Under the pieces are notes generated by a model. The model did no database searches. It had not been told where the DNA came from and saw nothing but the letters and a program-made list of their open reading frames with translations. Shown in pieces: positions 44,484-53,346 of a stretch of DNA of 64,000 nucleotides. This DNA is from Brenneria corticis (GTDB lineage: Bacteria; Pseudomonadota; Gammaproteobacteria; Enterobacterales; Enterobacteriaceae): assembly GCF_003115855.1 (NCBI RefSeq), contig NZ_KZ819076.1, positions 233,812 through 297,811 of the forward strand, written 5' to 3'. Position 1 is the first letter of the stretch. Every line of letters starts with the position of its first letter. Position numbers and translations under genes: made by a program.

Positions 44484-45850
44484 GGTGGCTGCGCCGCTGT
44501 ATCCCAAGGCGCATGGGCAATCAGTTAGCGCTGCTGCTGGTGCTGGCGTTGGCGATATCCAATGCCATCGCCATCGCCTGTATCCAGTTTACCGGGGCGC
44601 TGCTTCATCCTGTGTCGCGCACGCTGGCGCTTGAGCGGCTGACCATCGCCTATCAGGCGGCGGAGAGCCTGTCGGCAACGGACGCCGGGCGACTGCTTAC
44701 CTCCATGAATGCCGGCGATACCCGCTTCTGGACCGCGGCGTCTCCTGACGTCAGCCCGTTTGATATGCGGCCGGAGGAACGCCGGCTGGCGGCGGAGCTG
44801 GCCGCTCGTCCGCCAATCGCGCAGGGAATATCCATCGTCATGCAGTTGGAAAGGACGGACGGCGGATTGGCGCGCGGGCATTTCTTCAGTGCGGCGCGTT
44901 GGGAGCCGCTGCGGCTGCGCACCACTATCCGGCTGCCGGACGGGCGGTATCTTAATGGTATACAGCACCCGATTCAGGCCTATGAATGGAGCCGCCTGCT
45001 GTCCTACTCGCTGCCGGTCGCCAGCGTGCCGCTGCTGCTGATTGTGGCGCTCTTTATGCGGCGCGTGGTGCATCCCGTCAAGAAGCTGGCCGACGCGACG
45101 GATCGCGTCAGCCGGGGAGAATGGATAGCGCCGCTGCCGTTATCCGGTCCGCAGGAAGCGCGCGAACTGACGCAGGCGTTTAACGTCATGCAAGAACGGA
45201 TCGCCCGTCACGTTGAAGGCCGAACCCGGGTGCTGGCCGCCATCAGTCACGATTTGAATACCCCCATTACCGAACTGCGTCTACAGGTCGAACTGCTGGT
45301 GGAGGGGCCTGAGCGCGACGACATGCTGGAAAGTCTGGCGGAGCTCGGCGCGATGGTGAGCGAAACCCTTAATTTTGTGCGCGGCGACGCGCAGCAAGAG
45401 CCAACGAGCAGGTTGTCGATTACCGATATACTCGACGATTTAGCCAAGCGCTACCGCATACTGGGGCATCAGGTGACATGGCCGGGAGCGGCGCCGATGG
45501 CGATCCGCGGGCGGCCGTTGGCGCTAAAACGCGCATTGGGCAATTTGATCGACAATGCGATAGTGCACGGCGGGGACGCGACCCTAAGCCTGTGGCGTGA
45601 GGGCGACAACGCGCGTATTGAAATTCTTGATCGCGGTCCGGGCATTGATGCGGCCAGTCTGGAACAGGTTTTTGAGCCTTTCGTGCAACTGGGACGACAT
45701 CGCGGACGCGGGGACGGTGAAATCGGCGCGGGAATCGGATTGGGGCTGTCCATCGCCCGCGCCTGTATTCATGCGCACGGCGGCGAGCTGATTCTGGAGA
45801 ATCGCCCGCCGGCCGGACTCTGTGCGGTGGTATGGCTGCCCGCGGATTAG
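44480..45850 (+). CDS. Sensor histidine kinase partner
   Basis: 456 residues. TM1 at about 14-40 and TM2 at about 175-193 enclose a ~130-residue periplasmic domain. HAMP follows, then the H-box AAISHDLNTPITELR (His257), N-box LIDNAIVHGG, and G-boxes DRGPGI and GAGIGLGLSIARA. ATG 44480 overlaps the regulator stop; the longer open frame runs antisense-like through the regulator and has no homology. Its stop overlaps the convergent CirA-like gene by 4 bp. Phosphorylates the 43731 product. The ligand is unknown; its neighbours are metal-uptake genes. Confidence 0.92.
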   Translation: MRWLRRCIPRRMGNQLALLLVLALAISNAIAIACIQFTGALLHPVSRTLALERLTIAYQAAESLSATDAGRLLTSMNAGDTRFWTAASPDVSPFDMRPEERRLAAELAARPPIAQGISIVMQLERTDGGLARGHFFSAARWEPLRLRTTIRLPDGRYLNGIQHPIQAYEWSRLLSYSLPVASVPLLLIVALFMRRVVHPVKKLADATDRVSRGEWIAPLPLSGPQEARELTQAFNVMQERIARHVEGRTRVLAAISHDLNTPITELRLQVELLVEGPERDDMLESLAELGAMVSETLNFVRGDAQQEPTSRLSITDILDDLAKRYRILGHQVTWPGAAPMAIRGRPLALKRALGNLIDNAIVHGGDATLSLWREGDNARIEILDRGPGIDAASLEQVFEPFVQLGRHRGRGDGEIGAGIGLGLSIARACIHAHGGELILENRPPAGLCAVVWLPAD

Positions 45851-47793
45851 AAAGTGATGTTGGAGCCAAACCAGAAGGTGCGGCCGTAGTTCACCGTACC
45901 GTAGGTTTCATCATCCAGACGTTTGTCGTTCAGATTGTAAACCGCGCCGTTTAGCTCGACCGCCGGGGTCAACTGGTAGGAGACACCGATATCGGCCGTG
46001 GTGTAGCCGGGAGACGGTTCGGCGCTAACCGTATTGCCGAACTCTTTGCCGTAGTAGTTGGCTGCGGCCCACAGCTGTGCTTTCTCGGTCACATTCCACT
46101 CGGTACGCAGGTTGGCTTTTTGCTTCGGCGTCAGCGCCAGCGGCGCGCCGGCGTTGGCGCCGCTTTTTTGCTCCGAGTCGGTATAGGTGTAGTTGCCTTT
46201 CAGGGAGAGCGTTGGCGTAATCTGCCAGCGTCCGTTCAACTCAACGCCGCGAATAACCGCTTTATCAATATTGATTCGCTCCATAATGATAAAATTATTC
46301 CAACGCCGATCCGTGGTGTTGGTTGAAAGTTTATCCCGAAAGTCGTTATAGAATACCGTTGCGCCGGCCGATAGGTTATCGCGGTTGGACCAGAGCGCCG
46401 ACAGCTCATAGTTGGTGCTGGTTTCCGGCTTCAGGTTCGAGTTGCCGAACATCACGTAGGTATTACGGCGCAGCACGGCGTAATCATCGATAACCGCACG
46501 CAGTTCCGGCGCCTTAAAGCCTCTGGCGATACCGCCTTTGACGGTCCATTCGTCATTCAAATGCCATACCCCGTAGAGTCGGGGATTGAAATGACTGCCG
46601 TATTTTTCGTGGTGATCCAGACGCAGGCCGGTGGTCAGCGCAAAGCTATCGGTAAGCCGCCACTCGTCTTCGGCAAACAACGCTTTTTGGATGACCTGGA
46701 ATTTGTAGTTTTTCCGATCGCCCACGCCCTGATTCCAGTCATGCAGCGTGCTCTGGTTCCATTGCACGCCGGCCGTCGCGACGTGGTAGTCGGTTGGCGC
46801 CACCAGCTTGGCGTCGAATACGGTATTCCTGATTTCAGGTTTACGCCCCAGAACATCCGCCTGTCCGGCGGTGGCGACGCCCTCACGGCTGGTTTTTTCC
46901 TGCGACAGCGAAAGGTTTGAGGTCGCCCAGCTCCAGCGTCCTTCATGAGATACCGACCAGTGATCGCGATGGTTCTTTTGTTCCCTGGTCGCCCAGTTGG
47001 GGCTGGTGCCTTCGCCATTCTTCAGCCGCGTGGCGCCTGCTTCCAGCAAAATGTCATGATTGGCCGTTGGCGTAAAGGACAGCCGGCCGGTCAGATCGCG
47101 ATGGTCGGCTTTGGTGAAACCGTTGGTATTCTGAACATCATCGTCGGCCTGACGGTTCAGATAACGTCCCCATAGCTGTAGTCCTACGAGATCTTCAATC
47201 ACCGGCCCATTGAGATAGAACTGGGTCTGGCTGGCGTTGCCCTGATCGCTGTGCTGGCGTGCCGAATAGTCATAAGACACCGAGCCGCCCCATTCACGCG
47301 CCACTTTGCGGGTGATGATATTGATAACGCCGCCGATGGCATCCGAACCGTACAGCGACGACATCGGGCCGCGAATCACTTCAATACGCTCAATGGCCGC
47401 GGCTGGCGGGACAAAACTCTGTTCATAACCGGCATTGCCGTTGACGCGGGAATCGCGTCCGCTCTGACGTTTTCCATCCACCATCAGCAGGGTGTAATCA
47501 CCGGGCATACCGCGAATGGAAATATCTGTTTCATTCGCGCCGCCGTTTACCGTTACGCCTTCCACGTCGCGTACCGCATCTCCCAGATTCTGGATGGAGC
47601 GTTTACGCAGATCTTCGCCTTTAATCACGGTAATGGAGGCAGGGGCGTCTTCCTGGAGCTGTTCAAATCCGGAAGCCGTAACCACCAGGGTATCGTTTGC
47701 CTGTTCTTCCGCCTGGGCGTAGAAGCTAATTGGCAGGGCCAGCGCGAGCTTGATGACGACGGCCAGCGGACGTTGGTGAAAGCGCGATTGCAT
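45847..47793 (-). CDS. TonB-dependent receptor, CirA-like
   Basis: 648 residues. Signal peptide ends near YAQA-E. TonB box DTLVVTAS, plug with DAPASITVIKGEDL, ISIRGMPGDYTLLMVDGKR, and IEVIRGPMSSLYGSDAIGGV. The barrel has EDEWRLTDSFALTTGLRLD and GIARGFKAPELR, and ends in Phe (FGSNITF). The overall layout follows E. coli CirA, which takes up ferric catecholate degradation products. Similarity is moderate, so siderophore or other metallophore cannot be fixed. A zinc-linked receptor is possible given the adjacent Zur-controlled importer, but no Zur box was seen at its own promoter. Confidence 0.88.
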   Translation of the reverse strand: MQSRFHQRPLAVVIKLALALPISFYAQAEEQANDTLVVTASGFEQLQEDAPASITVIKGEDLRKRSIQNLGDAVRDVEGVTVNGGANETDISIRGMPGDYTLLMVDGKRQSGRDSRVNGNAGYEQSFVPPAAAIERIEVIRGPMSSLYGSDAIGGVINIITRKVAREWGGSVSYDYSARQHSDQGNASQTQFYLNGPVIEDLVGLQLWGRYLNRQADDDVQNTNGFTKADHRDLTGRLSFTPTANHDILLEAGATRLKNGEGTSPNWATREQKNHRDHWSVSHEGRWSWATSNLSLSQEKTSREGVATAGQADVLGRKPEIRNTVFDAKLVAPTDYHVATAGVQWNQSTLHDWNQGVGDRKNYKFQVIQKALFAEDEWRLTDSFALTTGLRLDHHEKYGSHFNPRLYGVWHLNDEWTVKGGIARGFKAPELRAVIDDYAVLRRNTYVMFGNSNLKPETSTNYELSALWSNRDNLSAGATVFYNDFRDKLSTNTTDRRWNNFIIMERINIDKAVIRGVELNGRWQITPTLSLKGNYTYTDSEQKSGANAGAPLALTPKQKANLRTEWNVTEKAQLWAAANYYGKEFGNTVSAEPSPGYTTADIGVSYQLTPAVELNGAVYNLNDKRLDDETYGTVNYGRTFWFGSNITF

Positions 47794-47945
47794 GAGGAGA
47801 TATCTCTCTGAAAGTTTATTAAACGCGAATCATACGCATGCGCATTAATAAAAATTGGACAAGGTGTGACAACGAGAGAAAGTTGGCGATGGCGGGCGAT
47901 TACGCTCAGCATTCACCCTTGAAAAGAACCGACAATTGTCCATAA

Positions 47946-48098
47946 CGACTACTGACAAAAGAAGACGCATACCGCTGGCTCAGCCTCCCGGTTAAAGGTT
48001 TAGGCCATGTCGTCCCCATTTCTCGGATTGCCACAGAGAGCGGCGCTCTGGAGGTTTTGGATCTGATCGGCAGGCTGGAACACGGCGTTTTTTCATGA
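47946..48098 (+). pseudogene. Xre/ParS (DUF2384, MbcA-like) antitoxin, C-terminal remnant
   Basis: An open stretch after TAA 47943-47945 encodes LLTKEDAYRWLSLPVKGLG, then PISRIATESGALEVLDLIGRLE and HGVFS. This is the C-terminal DUF2384 domain of antitoxins paired with RES toxins. There is no start or helix-turn-helix domain, so the 5-prime half is missing. Its TGA overlaps the RES ATG (ATGA), the normal coupling of this module. Confidence 0.78.
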
Positions 48099-48349
48099 TT
48101 TTTTATCGCCTGATAAAAACCGCCCATGCCTCGGAAGCCTGGACCGGATATGGCGCCAAACAATATGGCGGACGCTGGAACCATAAAGGATATCCTGCCA
48201 TCTATGTTTCCACATCGATTATTATACCGTCCAGCATCATTCCAGCCGAGAATAACGCCATACTTAATCCGAATCATCCCGGCTTTACGCCATGCCTGAG
48301 CGGTACGCGAGAATTGCCATTCTTCTTTGACCGACGATTAATGAAATAG
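48095..48349 (+). pseudogene. RES-domain toxin with internal deletion
   Basis: The 84-codon frame begins MIFYRLIKTAHASEAWTGYG and AKQYGGRWNHKG, then IYVSTSI, the typical RES start with the R-G-R-W/R-W motif. It jumps from about residue 42 straight to VPSSIIPAENN-like, NPNHPGF and FFFDRRL, the family C-terminus. About 60-70 middle residues, including part of the NAD-binding pocket, are absent without a frameshift. RES toxins deplete NAD+; this one should be inactive. Confidence 0.78.
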
Positions 48350-48431
48350 TCGATATTGCCGCTGTTCAGGCGTCAGCACCCAAAGATATGTAGATAGTAA
48401 AAGTCGGTTTTAAGCTACAGCAAAAAATAAT

Positions 48432-48472
48432 AAGGCCCCGAATTTACGGAGCCTTCAGACTGTTGACAAAGT
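48432..48472. repeat. Hairpin-plus-tail repeat (copy 1)
   Basis: AAGGCCCCG-AATTTA-CGGAGCCTT hairpin followed by CAGACTGTTGACAAAGT. The tail recurs at 63954-63972 after qor, also directly after a GGCCTCC/GGAGGCC hairpin, so hairpin and tail appear to be a unit. Confidence 0.55.
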
Positions 48473-48731
48473 AAGCATCTATAATACCGACCCCAAATCC
48501 GTCATTCCTCTACGGGGGGGGAAAGCGGAGAGAGGTCTTCACTGCTGGCGCTGTGTTGCCAGAGATGCCCGCCTGCGCGGGCATGACGGAGGGGTAAGGC
48601 ATGGTGAATAAAAGTGTCTTGACCGCTGACGTTCAACACAGTATCTGCGGAAGCAGGAATTTTTCTGATATCAATGTATTAGCTGAAAACAGATCCCCGC
48701 CTGCGCGGGGATGACGATGAAGGGTTTGTCA
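48464..48731. mobile_element. MITE-like element, copy 1 (268 bp)
   Basis: Bounded by TGACAAA and its complement TTTGTCA. Inside are palindromes such as GCCCGCCTGCGCGGGC and CCCCGCCTGCGCGGGG and the marker GTGAATAAAAGTGTCTTGAC. The reverse complement of 59991-60277 matches it nearly base for base, apart from one substituted stretch near 48650-48675. It carries no ORF and is a non-autonomous candidate. It fills most of the gap between the RES remnant and ssb. Confidence 0.72.
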
Positions 48732-48745
48732 GCAACCTCGCCGGA

Positions 48746-49294
48746 TCAGAACGGAATATCGTCGTCAAAGTCCATCGGCGGTTCGTTGCCCGCTGCCGGA
48801 GCGTTGTTCTGCGCCGGGCGCGGTTGCTGCGCTGGCGCGGCGCCGCCGCTGAACTGATTGCCGCCGCCCTGCGGCTGCTGCGGCTGGCCCCAGCCGCCGG
48901 ATTGCTGCCCGCCCGCGCCGCCGCCGGCCGGTGCGCCGCCGCCTTGACGACCGCCCAGCATTTGCATGGTGCCGCCGATATTGACCACCACTTCGGTGGT
49001 GTATTTGTCTACGCCGGACTGATCGGTCCATTTACGGGTTTGCAGCGAACCTTCGATATAAACCTGAGAACCCTTACGCAGGTATTCGCCCGCAACTTCA
49101 GCCAGTTTGCCGAACAGCACCACGCGGTGCCATTCGGTTTTCTCTTTCTGCTCGCCGGTTTGCTTGTCACGCCAGCTTTCCGACGTGGCCAGCGTGATGT
49201 TGGCAACCGCACCGCCATTCGGCATATAGCGAACTTCCGGGTCCTGCCCCAGATTTCCGACAAGAATCACTTTATTAACGCCCCTGCTGGCCAT
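48746..49294 (-). CDS. ssb: Single-stranded DNA-binding protein
   Basis: 182 residues. The OB-fold is at about 1-112, starting MASRGVNKVILVGNLGQDPE, then a Gly/Gln-rich linker and the conserved acidic tip MDFDDDIPF that recruits partner proteins. It binds replication and repair intermediates as a tetramer. Divergent from uvrA across 324 bp containing an SOS box, as in E. coli. Confidence 0.97.
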   Translation of the reverse strand: MASRGVNKVILVGNLGQDPEVRYMPNGGAVANITLATSESWRDKQTGEQKEKTEWHRVVLFGKLAEVAGEYLRKGSQVYIEGSLQTRKWTDQSGVDKYTTEVVVNIGGTMQMLGGRQGGGAPAGGGAGGQQSGGWGQPQQPQGGGNQFSGGAAPAQQPRPAQNNAPAAGNEPPMDFDDDIPF

Positions 49295-49438
49295 GCTCGT
49301 GTCTCCTGATGAATCACTTGATTTATCTTAAGTCTAAACCATCGATTTTAGCATGATACGAATTTCTATCATACCTGCGAAATAGCTTCAGCAATGAAAG
49401 CGCTGATTGCAGCGGTTGCATAAAAAACGCCCCAACAA

Positions 49439-49454
49439 CTGGATATCCATTCAG
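49439..49454. promoter_or_regulatory. LexA (SOS) box between ssb and uvrA
   Basis: CTG-GATATCCATT-CAG fits CTG-N10-CAG with an A/T-rich centre. It lies 180 bp before uvrA and 145 bp before ssb, the site position expected for LexA control of both. A GC-rich hairpin, AACGCGCCTGGCGTT followed by T, at about 49514-49535 may end the short transcript between. Confidence 0.8.
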
Positions 49455-49618
49455 CCTTTTTGGTGGTAGGCTATCCCGGTTCGGTGCCTTTACCGGCTGT
49501 TTCCGTCAACGCTAAAAACGCGCCTGGCGTTTTTTTTGTGCCATAATTGCATGTTTCGTACCGGTTGTCTCCGTCCGCGAGATAATGCAAAACCGTATTT
49601 ATTTCGGGAAGTGTGTGA

Positions 49619-52456
49619 ATGGATAAGATCGAAGTTCGTGGTGCCCGTACTCATAATCTCAAGAATATCAACCTGATAATCCCTCGCGACAAGCTGATTG
49701 TGATCACCGGATTATCCGGTTCAGGCAAGTCATCGCTGGCGTTTGATACGTTATATGCCGAAGGGCAGCGACGTTACGTTGAATCTCTCTCCGCCTATGC
49801 GCGCCAGTTTTTGTCGCTGATGGAGAAACCGGACGTCGATCATATCGAAGGGTTGTCGCCCGCCATTTCCATTGAGCAGAAATCGACCTCCCATAACCCG
49901 CGCTCCACCGTCGGTACCATTACCGAAATTCACGATTACCTGCGCCTGCTGTTTGCCCGCGTCGGCGAGCCGCGCTGCCCGGAGCATGACGTTCCGCTGG
50001 ACGCGCAGACCGTCAGTCAGATGGTGGATAACGTGCTGTCTCAGCCGGAGGGCAAACGGCTGATGCTGCTGGCGCCGGTGGTGAAAGATCGCAAGGGCGA
50101 GCACAGCAAGACGCTGGAAAATCTGGCGACGCAGGGTTACATCCGGGCGCGTATCGACGGCGAAGTGTGCGATCTGTCCGATCCGCCGAAGCTGGAATTG
50201 CAGAAAAAGCACACCATCGAAGTCGTCGTCGATCGCTTCAAAGTGCGCGACGATCTGGCGCAGCGCCTGGCGGAGTCGTTTGAAACCGCGCTGGAATTGT
50301 CCGGCGGCAGCGCGGTGGTGGCCGATATGGACGACCCGACGGTGCCCGAACTGCTGTTCTCGGCTAATTTCGCCTGTCCGGTGTGCGGTTACAGCATGCA
50401 TGAGCTGGAACCGCGCATGTTTTCGTTTAATAACCCGGCGGGCGCCTGTCCCAGCTGCGATGGCTTGGGGGTACAGCAGTTTTTCGATCCGGCACGGGTA
50501 ATACAGAACGGCGAGCTGTCGCTGGCGGGCGGCGCGATCCGCGGCTGGGATCGGCGCAACTTCTACTATTTCCAGATGCTGCGCTCGCTGGCGGAGCACT
50601 ACAAGTTTGATGTCGACGCGCCGTTCGACAGCCTGGGCGAATCAGTCCAGAAGCTGATCCTGTACGGTTCAGGCAAGGAAAACGTCGAGTTTAAATATAT
50701 CAATGACCGGGGTGATACCTCGGTGCGTCGTCACCCGTTTGAAGGGGTGCTGCATAATATGGAGCGCCGTTATAAAGAGACGGAATCCAGCGCGGTGCGC
50801 GAAGAGCTGGCGAAATTTATCAGCAATCGCCCTTGCGCCAGCTGCGGCGGCACGCGTCTGCGTGAGGAAGCGCGCCATGTGTTCGTTGAGCAGACCACGC
50901 TGCCGGAAATTTCCGATATGAGCATCGGCCATGCGATGAGCTTCTTTCAGAATATGCAGCTCAGCGGACAGCGCGCCAAAATCGCCGAGAAAGTGCTGAA
51001 GGAAATCGGCGATCGGCTGAAATTTCTGGTCAACGTGGGGCTGAATTACCTGTCGCTGTCGCGCTCGGCGGAAACCCTCTCCGGCGGCGAGGCGCAGCGT
51101 ATTCGTCTGGCGAGCCAGATCGGCGCCGGGCTGGTCGGGGTGATGTACGTGCTGGACGAACCGTCCATCGGCCTGCATCAGCGCGATAATGAACGCCTGC
51201 TGGAAACGCTGATTCACCTGCGCAATCTGGGCAACACCGTGATTGTGGTTGAGCATGACGAAGACGCTATCCGCGCCGCCGACCATGTGATTGATATCGG
51301 CCCCGGGGCGGGCGTGCACGGCGGCGAGATAGTCGCGGAAGGGACGATGCAGCAGATTATGGCGGTGCCGGAATCGCTCACCGGCCAGTTCCTCAGCGGA
51401 AAACGCAAGATTGACGTGCCGCAACGGCGCGTGCCGGCCGACCCGACCAAAGTGCTGAAGTTGATCGGCGCGAAGGGCAACAATCTGAAAGACGTGACGC
51501 TGACGCTGCCGGTGGGGCTGTTTACCTGCATCACCGGGGTGTCCGGCTCGGGTAAATCCACGCTGATTAACGATACGCTATTCCCGCTGGCGCAGCGTCA
51601 GCTTAACGGCGCCACGCTGGCTGAGCCTGCGGCCTACCGCGATATTCAGGGGCTGGAGCATTTCGATAAAGTCATCGACATCGACCAAAGCCCGATCGGT
51701 CGTACGCCGCGCTCCAATCCGGCGACCTATACCGGTATTTTTACCCCGATTCGCGAGCTGTTCGCCGGCGTGCCGGAATCACGCACCCGCGGCTATAACC
51801 CCGGCCGCTTTAGCTTTAACGTCCGCGGCGGGCGCTGCGAAGCCTGTCAGGGGGATGGGGTCATCAAAGTCGAAATGCACTTCCTGCCGGATATCTACGT
51901 GCCGTGCGACCAGTGCAAGGGCAAACGTTATAACCGTGAAACGCTGGAAATCAGATATAAAGGCAAGGGCATTCATGAAGTGCTGGATATGACCATCGAA
52001 GAAGCCCGCGAGTTCTTTGATGCCATCCCGGCGCTGGCGCGCAAGCTGCAAACCCTGATTGACGTCGGCCTGTCGTATATCCGTCTGGGCCAATCCGCCA
52101 CCACGCTGTCCGGCGGCGAGGCGCAGCGCGTCAAGCTGGCGCGCGAGCTGTCGAAACGCGGCACCGGGCAGACGCTGTATATCCTGGATGAACCGACCAC
52201 CGGCCTGCATTTTGCCGATATCCAGCAATTGCTGGCGGTGCTGCACCAGCTGCGCGATCAGGGCAATACCATCGTGGTGATCGAACATAATCTGGATGTG
52301 ATTAAAACTGCGGACTGGATTGTCGATCTTGGTCCGGAGGGCGGCAGCGGCGGCGGGGAAATTCTGGTATCCGGGACGCCGGAAACGGTCGCCGACTGTG
52401 AACAGTCGCATACGGCGCGTTTCCTGAAACCGATGCTGGCGCGCCAACCTGCGTAA
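49619..52456 (+). CDS. uvrA: UvrABC excinuclease subunit A
   Basis: DNA-damage recognition ATPase of nucleotide-excision repair, 945 residues. Walker A1 GLSGSGKSSL at about 31-40, first zinc module CPVCGYSMHELEPRMF.. with CPSCDGLG, first signature LSGGEAQRI; Walker A2 GVSGSGKSTL in the C-terminal half, second zinc module CEACQGDG..CDQCKGKRY, signature LSGGEAQRVKLA, and Walker B YILDEPTTGLH. GGAAG precedes the ATG. SOS-inducible by the box upstream. Confidence 0.98.
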   Translation: MDKIEVRGARTHNLKNINLIIPRDKLIVITGLSGSGKSSLAFDTLYAEGQRRYVESLSAYARQFLSLMEKPDVDHIEGLSPAISIEQKSTSHNPRSTVGTITEIHDYLRLLFARVGEPRCPEHDVPLDAQTVSQMVDNVLSQPEGKRLMLLAPVVKDRKGEHSKTLENLATQGYIRARIDGEVCDLSDPPKLELQKKHTIEVVVDRFKVRDDLAQRLAESFETALELSGGSAVVADMDDPTVPELLFSANFACPVCGYSMHELEPRMFSFNNPAGACPSCDGLGVQQFFDPARVIQNGELSLAGGAIRGWDRRNFYYFQMLRSLAEHYKFDVDAPFDSLGESVQKLILYGSGKENVEFKYINDRGDTSVRRHPFEGVLHNMERRYKETESSAVREELAKFISNRPCASCGGTRLREEARHVFVEQTTLPEISDMSIGHAMSFFQNMQLSGQRAKIAEKVLKEIGDRLKFLVNVGLNYLSLSRSAETLSGGEAQRIRLASQIGAGLVGVMYVLDEPSIGLHQRDNERLLETLIHLRNLGNTVIVVEHDEDAIRAADHVIDIGPGAGVHGGEIVAEGTMQQIMAVPESLTGQFLSGKRKIDVPQRRVPADPTKVLKLIGAKGNNLKDVTLTLPVGLFTCITGVSGSGKSTLINDTLFPLAQRQLNGATLAEPAAYRDIQGLEHFDKVIDIDQSPIGRTPRSNPATYTGIFTPIRELFAGVPESRTRGYNPGRFSFNVRGGRCEACQGDGVIKVEMHFLPDIYVPCDQCKGKRYNRETLEIRYKGKGIHEVLDMTIEEAREFFDAIPALARKLQTLIDVGLSYIRLGQSATTLSGGEAQRVKLARELSKRGTGQTLYILDEPTTGLHFADIQQLLAVLHQLRDQGNTIVVIEHNLDVIKTADWIVDLGPEGGSGGGEILVSGTPETVADCEQSHTARFLKPMLARQPA

Positions 52457-52481
52457 CCTTCACCGATAAGCCGAGGTAGCT

Positions 52482-52901
52482 ATGTGGATACAACATGAAA
52501 TTCGATTGAAGCCCAAAGCCAGAGGCTTCCATTTGATCACCGATGAAGTGCTCGCGCAGGTCAGCGAGCTACGGCGCATCAGGGTCGGTCTAATGCATGT
52601 TTTTATCCAGCATACCTCGGCATCCCTGACGATAAATGAAAATGCCGATCCTACCGTGCGGCAGGATTTTGAACGTTTCTTCAATCGTCTGGTGCCGGAA
52701 GAGGAGCCCTATTATCAGCATGTTGATGAGGGCAGTGACGATATGCCCGCGCATCTGAAAGGCAGTTTACTGGGCAATAACCTGACGCTCCCGATTAGCG
52801 ACGGGAGGCTGAATGTGGGTACCTGGCAAGGGATTTATTTATGTGAACACCGTAATCACGGCGGTAGTCGCCGCTTGGTTGTGACCCTGCAAGGGGAATA
52901 A
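52482..52901 (+). CDS. yjbQ: YjbQ (UPF0047) protein
   Basis: 139 residues; starts MWIQHEIRLKPKARGFHLIT and has the conserved VFIQHTSASLTINENADP and NVGTWQGIYLCEHRNHGG. A family with proposed weak thiamine-phosphate synthase activity; true role uncertain. It lies 25 bp after uvrA, as in the E. coli uvrA-yjbR-yjbQ neighbourhood, although yjbR is absent. Confidence 0.95.
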   Translation: MWIQHEIRLKPKARGFHLITDEVLAQVSELRRIRVGLMHVFIQHTSASLTINENADPTVRQDFERFFNRLVPEEEPYYQHVDEGSDDMPAHLKGSLLGNNLTLPISDGRLNVGTWQGIYLCEHRNHGGSRRLVVTLQGE

Positions 52902-52945
52902 TGAGCCGGCCGGGGATACGGCGAACCGCAGGGAGCGAATCTCTT

Positions 52946-53050
52946 TTAAGCCGCGAGACGCCGGGTTTTTTCTCTGCTGCGATTTTTTTTAACAGTTTTT
53001 TTGACCATAAAAATAATAAAGATATAGATAATCAAGCCGATAAGAACCAT
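52946..53050 (-). CDS. Possible 34-aa membrane ORF in the yjbQ-MCP gap
   Basis: The 445-bp gap 52902-53346 has no recognised gene. On the minus strand ATG 53050 opens MVLIGLIIYIFIIFMVKKT followed by a very basic tail ending RRLAA. One membrane helix plus a cationic tail resembles small membrane proteins. No ribosome-binding site is seen, and the frame is open further upstream without another ATG. Weak candidate; the opposite-strand frame 53077-53271 is less credible. Confidence 0.25.
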   Translation of the reverse strand: MVLIGLIIYIFIIFMVKKTVKKNRSREKTRRLAA

Positions 53051-53346
53051 CAGCGCAGTGAGAGTGACTAACGCGGATGGATGTGAAGAAGGATAATGAT
53101 GACGGCTGCCGGCTGGATATTATCCTGGCGTTGGTTTCTTACATAGAATCTTGGGCGAAGCCGTCGTTCGGCGATAAGCATTATTTTCCGAATGGCGGCG
53201 GTAGTAATGTTGTCAGTGTTGCTGTTGTTGCATTTTTTGATGTTATTTATGGTGACTACTCTCCTTCATAATTTCCCATCCTGTTGATATCCCTCACTTG
53301 TCGTTCTCTGTCGTGTTTTGGCTTTTTATTGAAGTAAGGGGTGAGT

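Noticed and set aside
47795..47900. Fur or Zur box before the CirA-like receptor
   Set aside because: The region (AATCATACGCATGCGCATTAA) is only loosely symmetric and fits neither consensus well enough.
47906..48277. Minus-strand frame opposite the Xre/RES remnants
   Set aside because: The plus strand encodes recognisable antitoxin and toxin pieces with an ATGA junction, so the opposite frame is a shadow.
53077..53271. 64-codon plus-strand frame before the chemoreceptor
   Set aside because: No family resemblance or ribosome-binding site.
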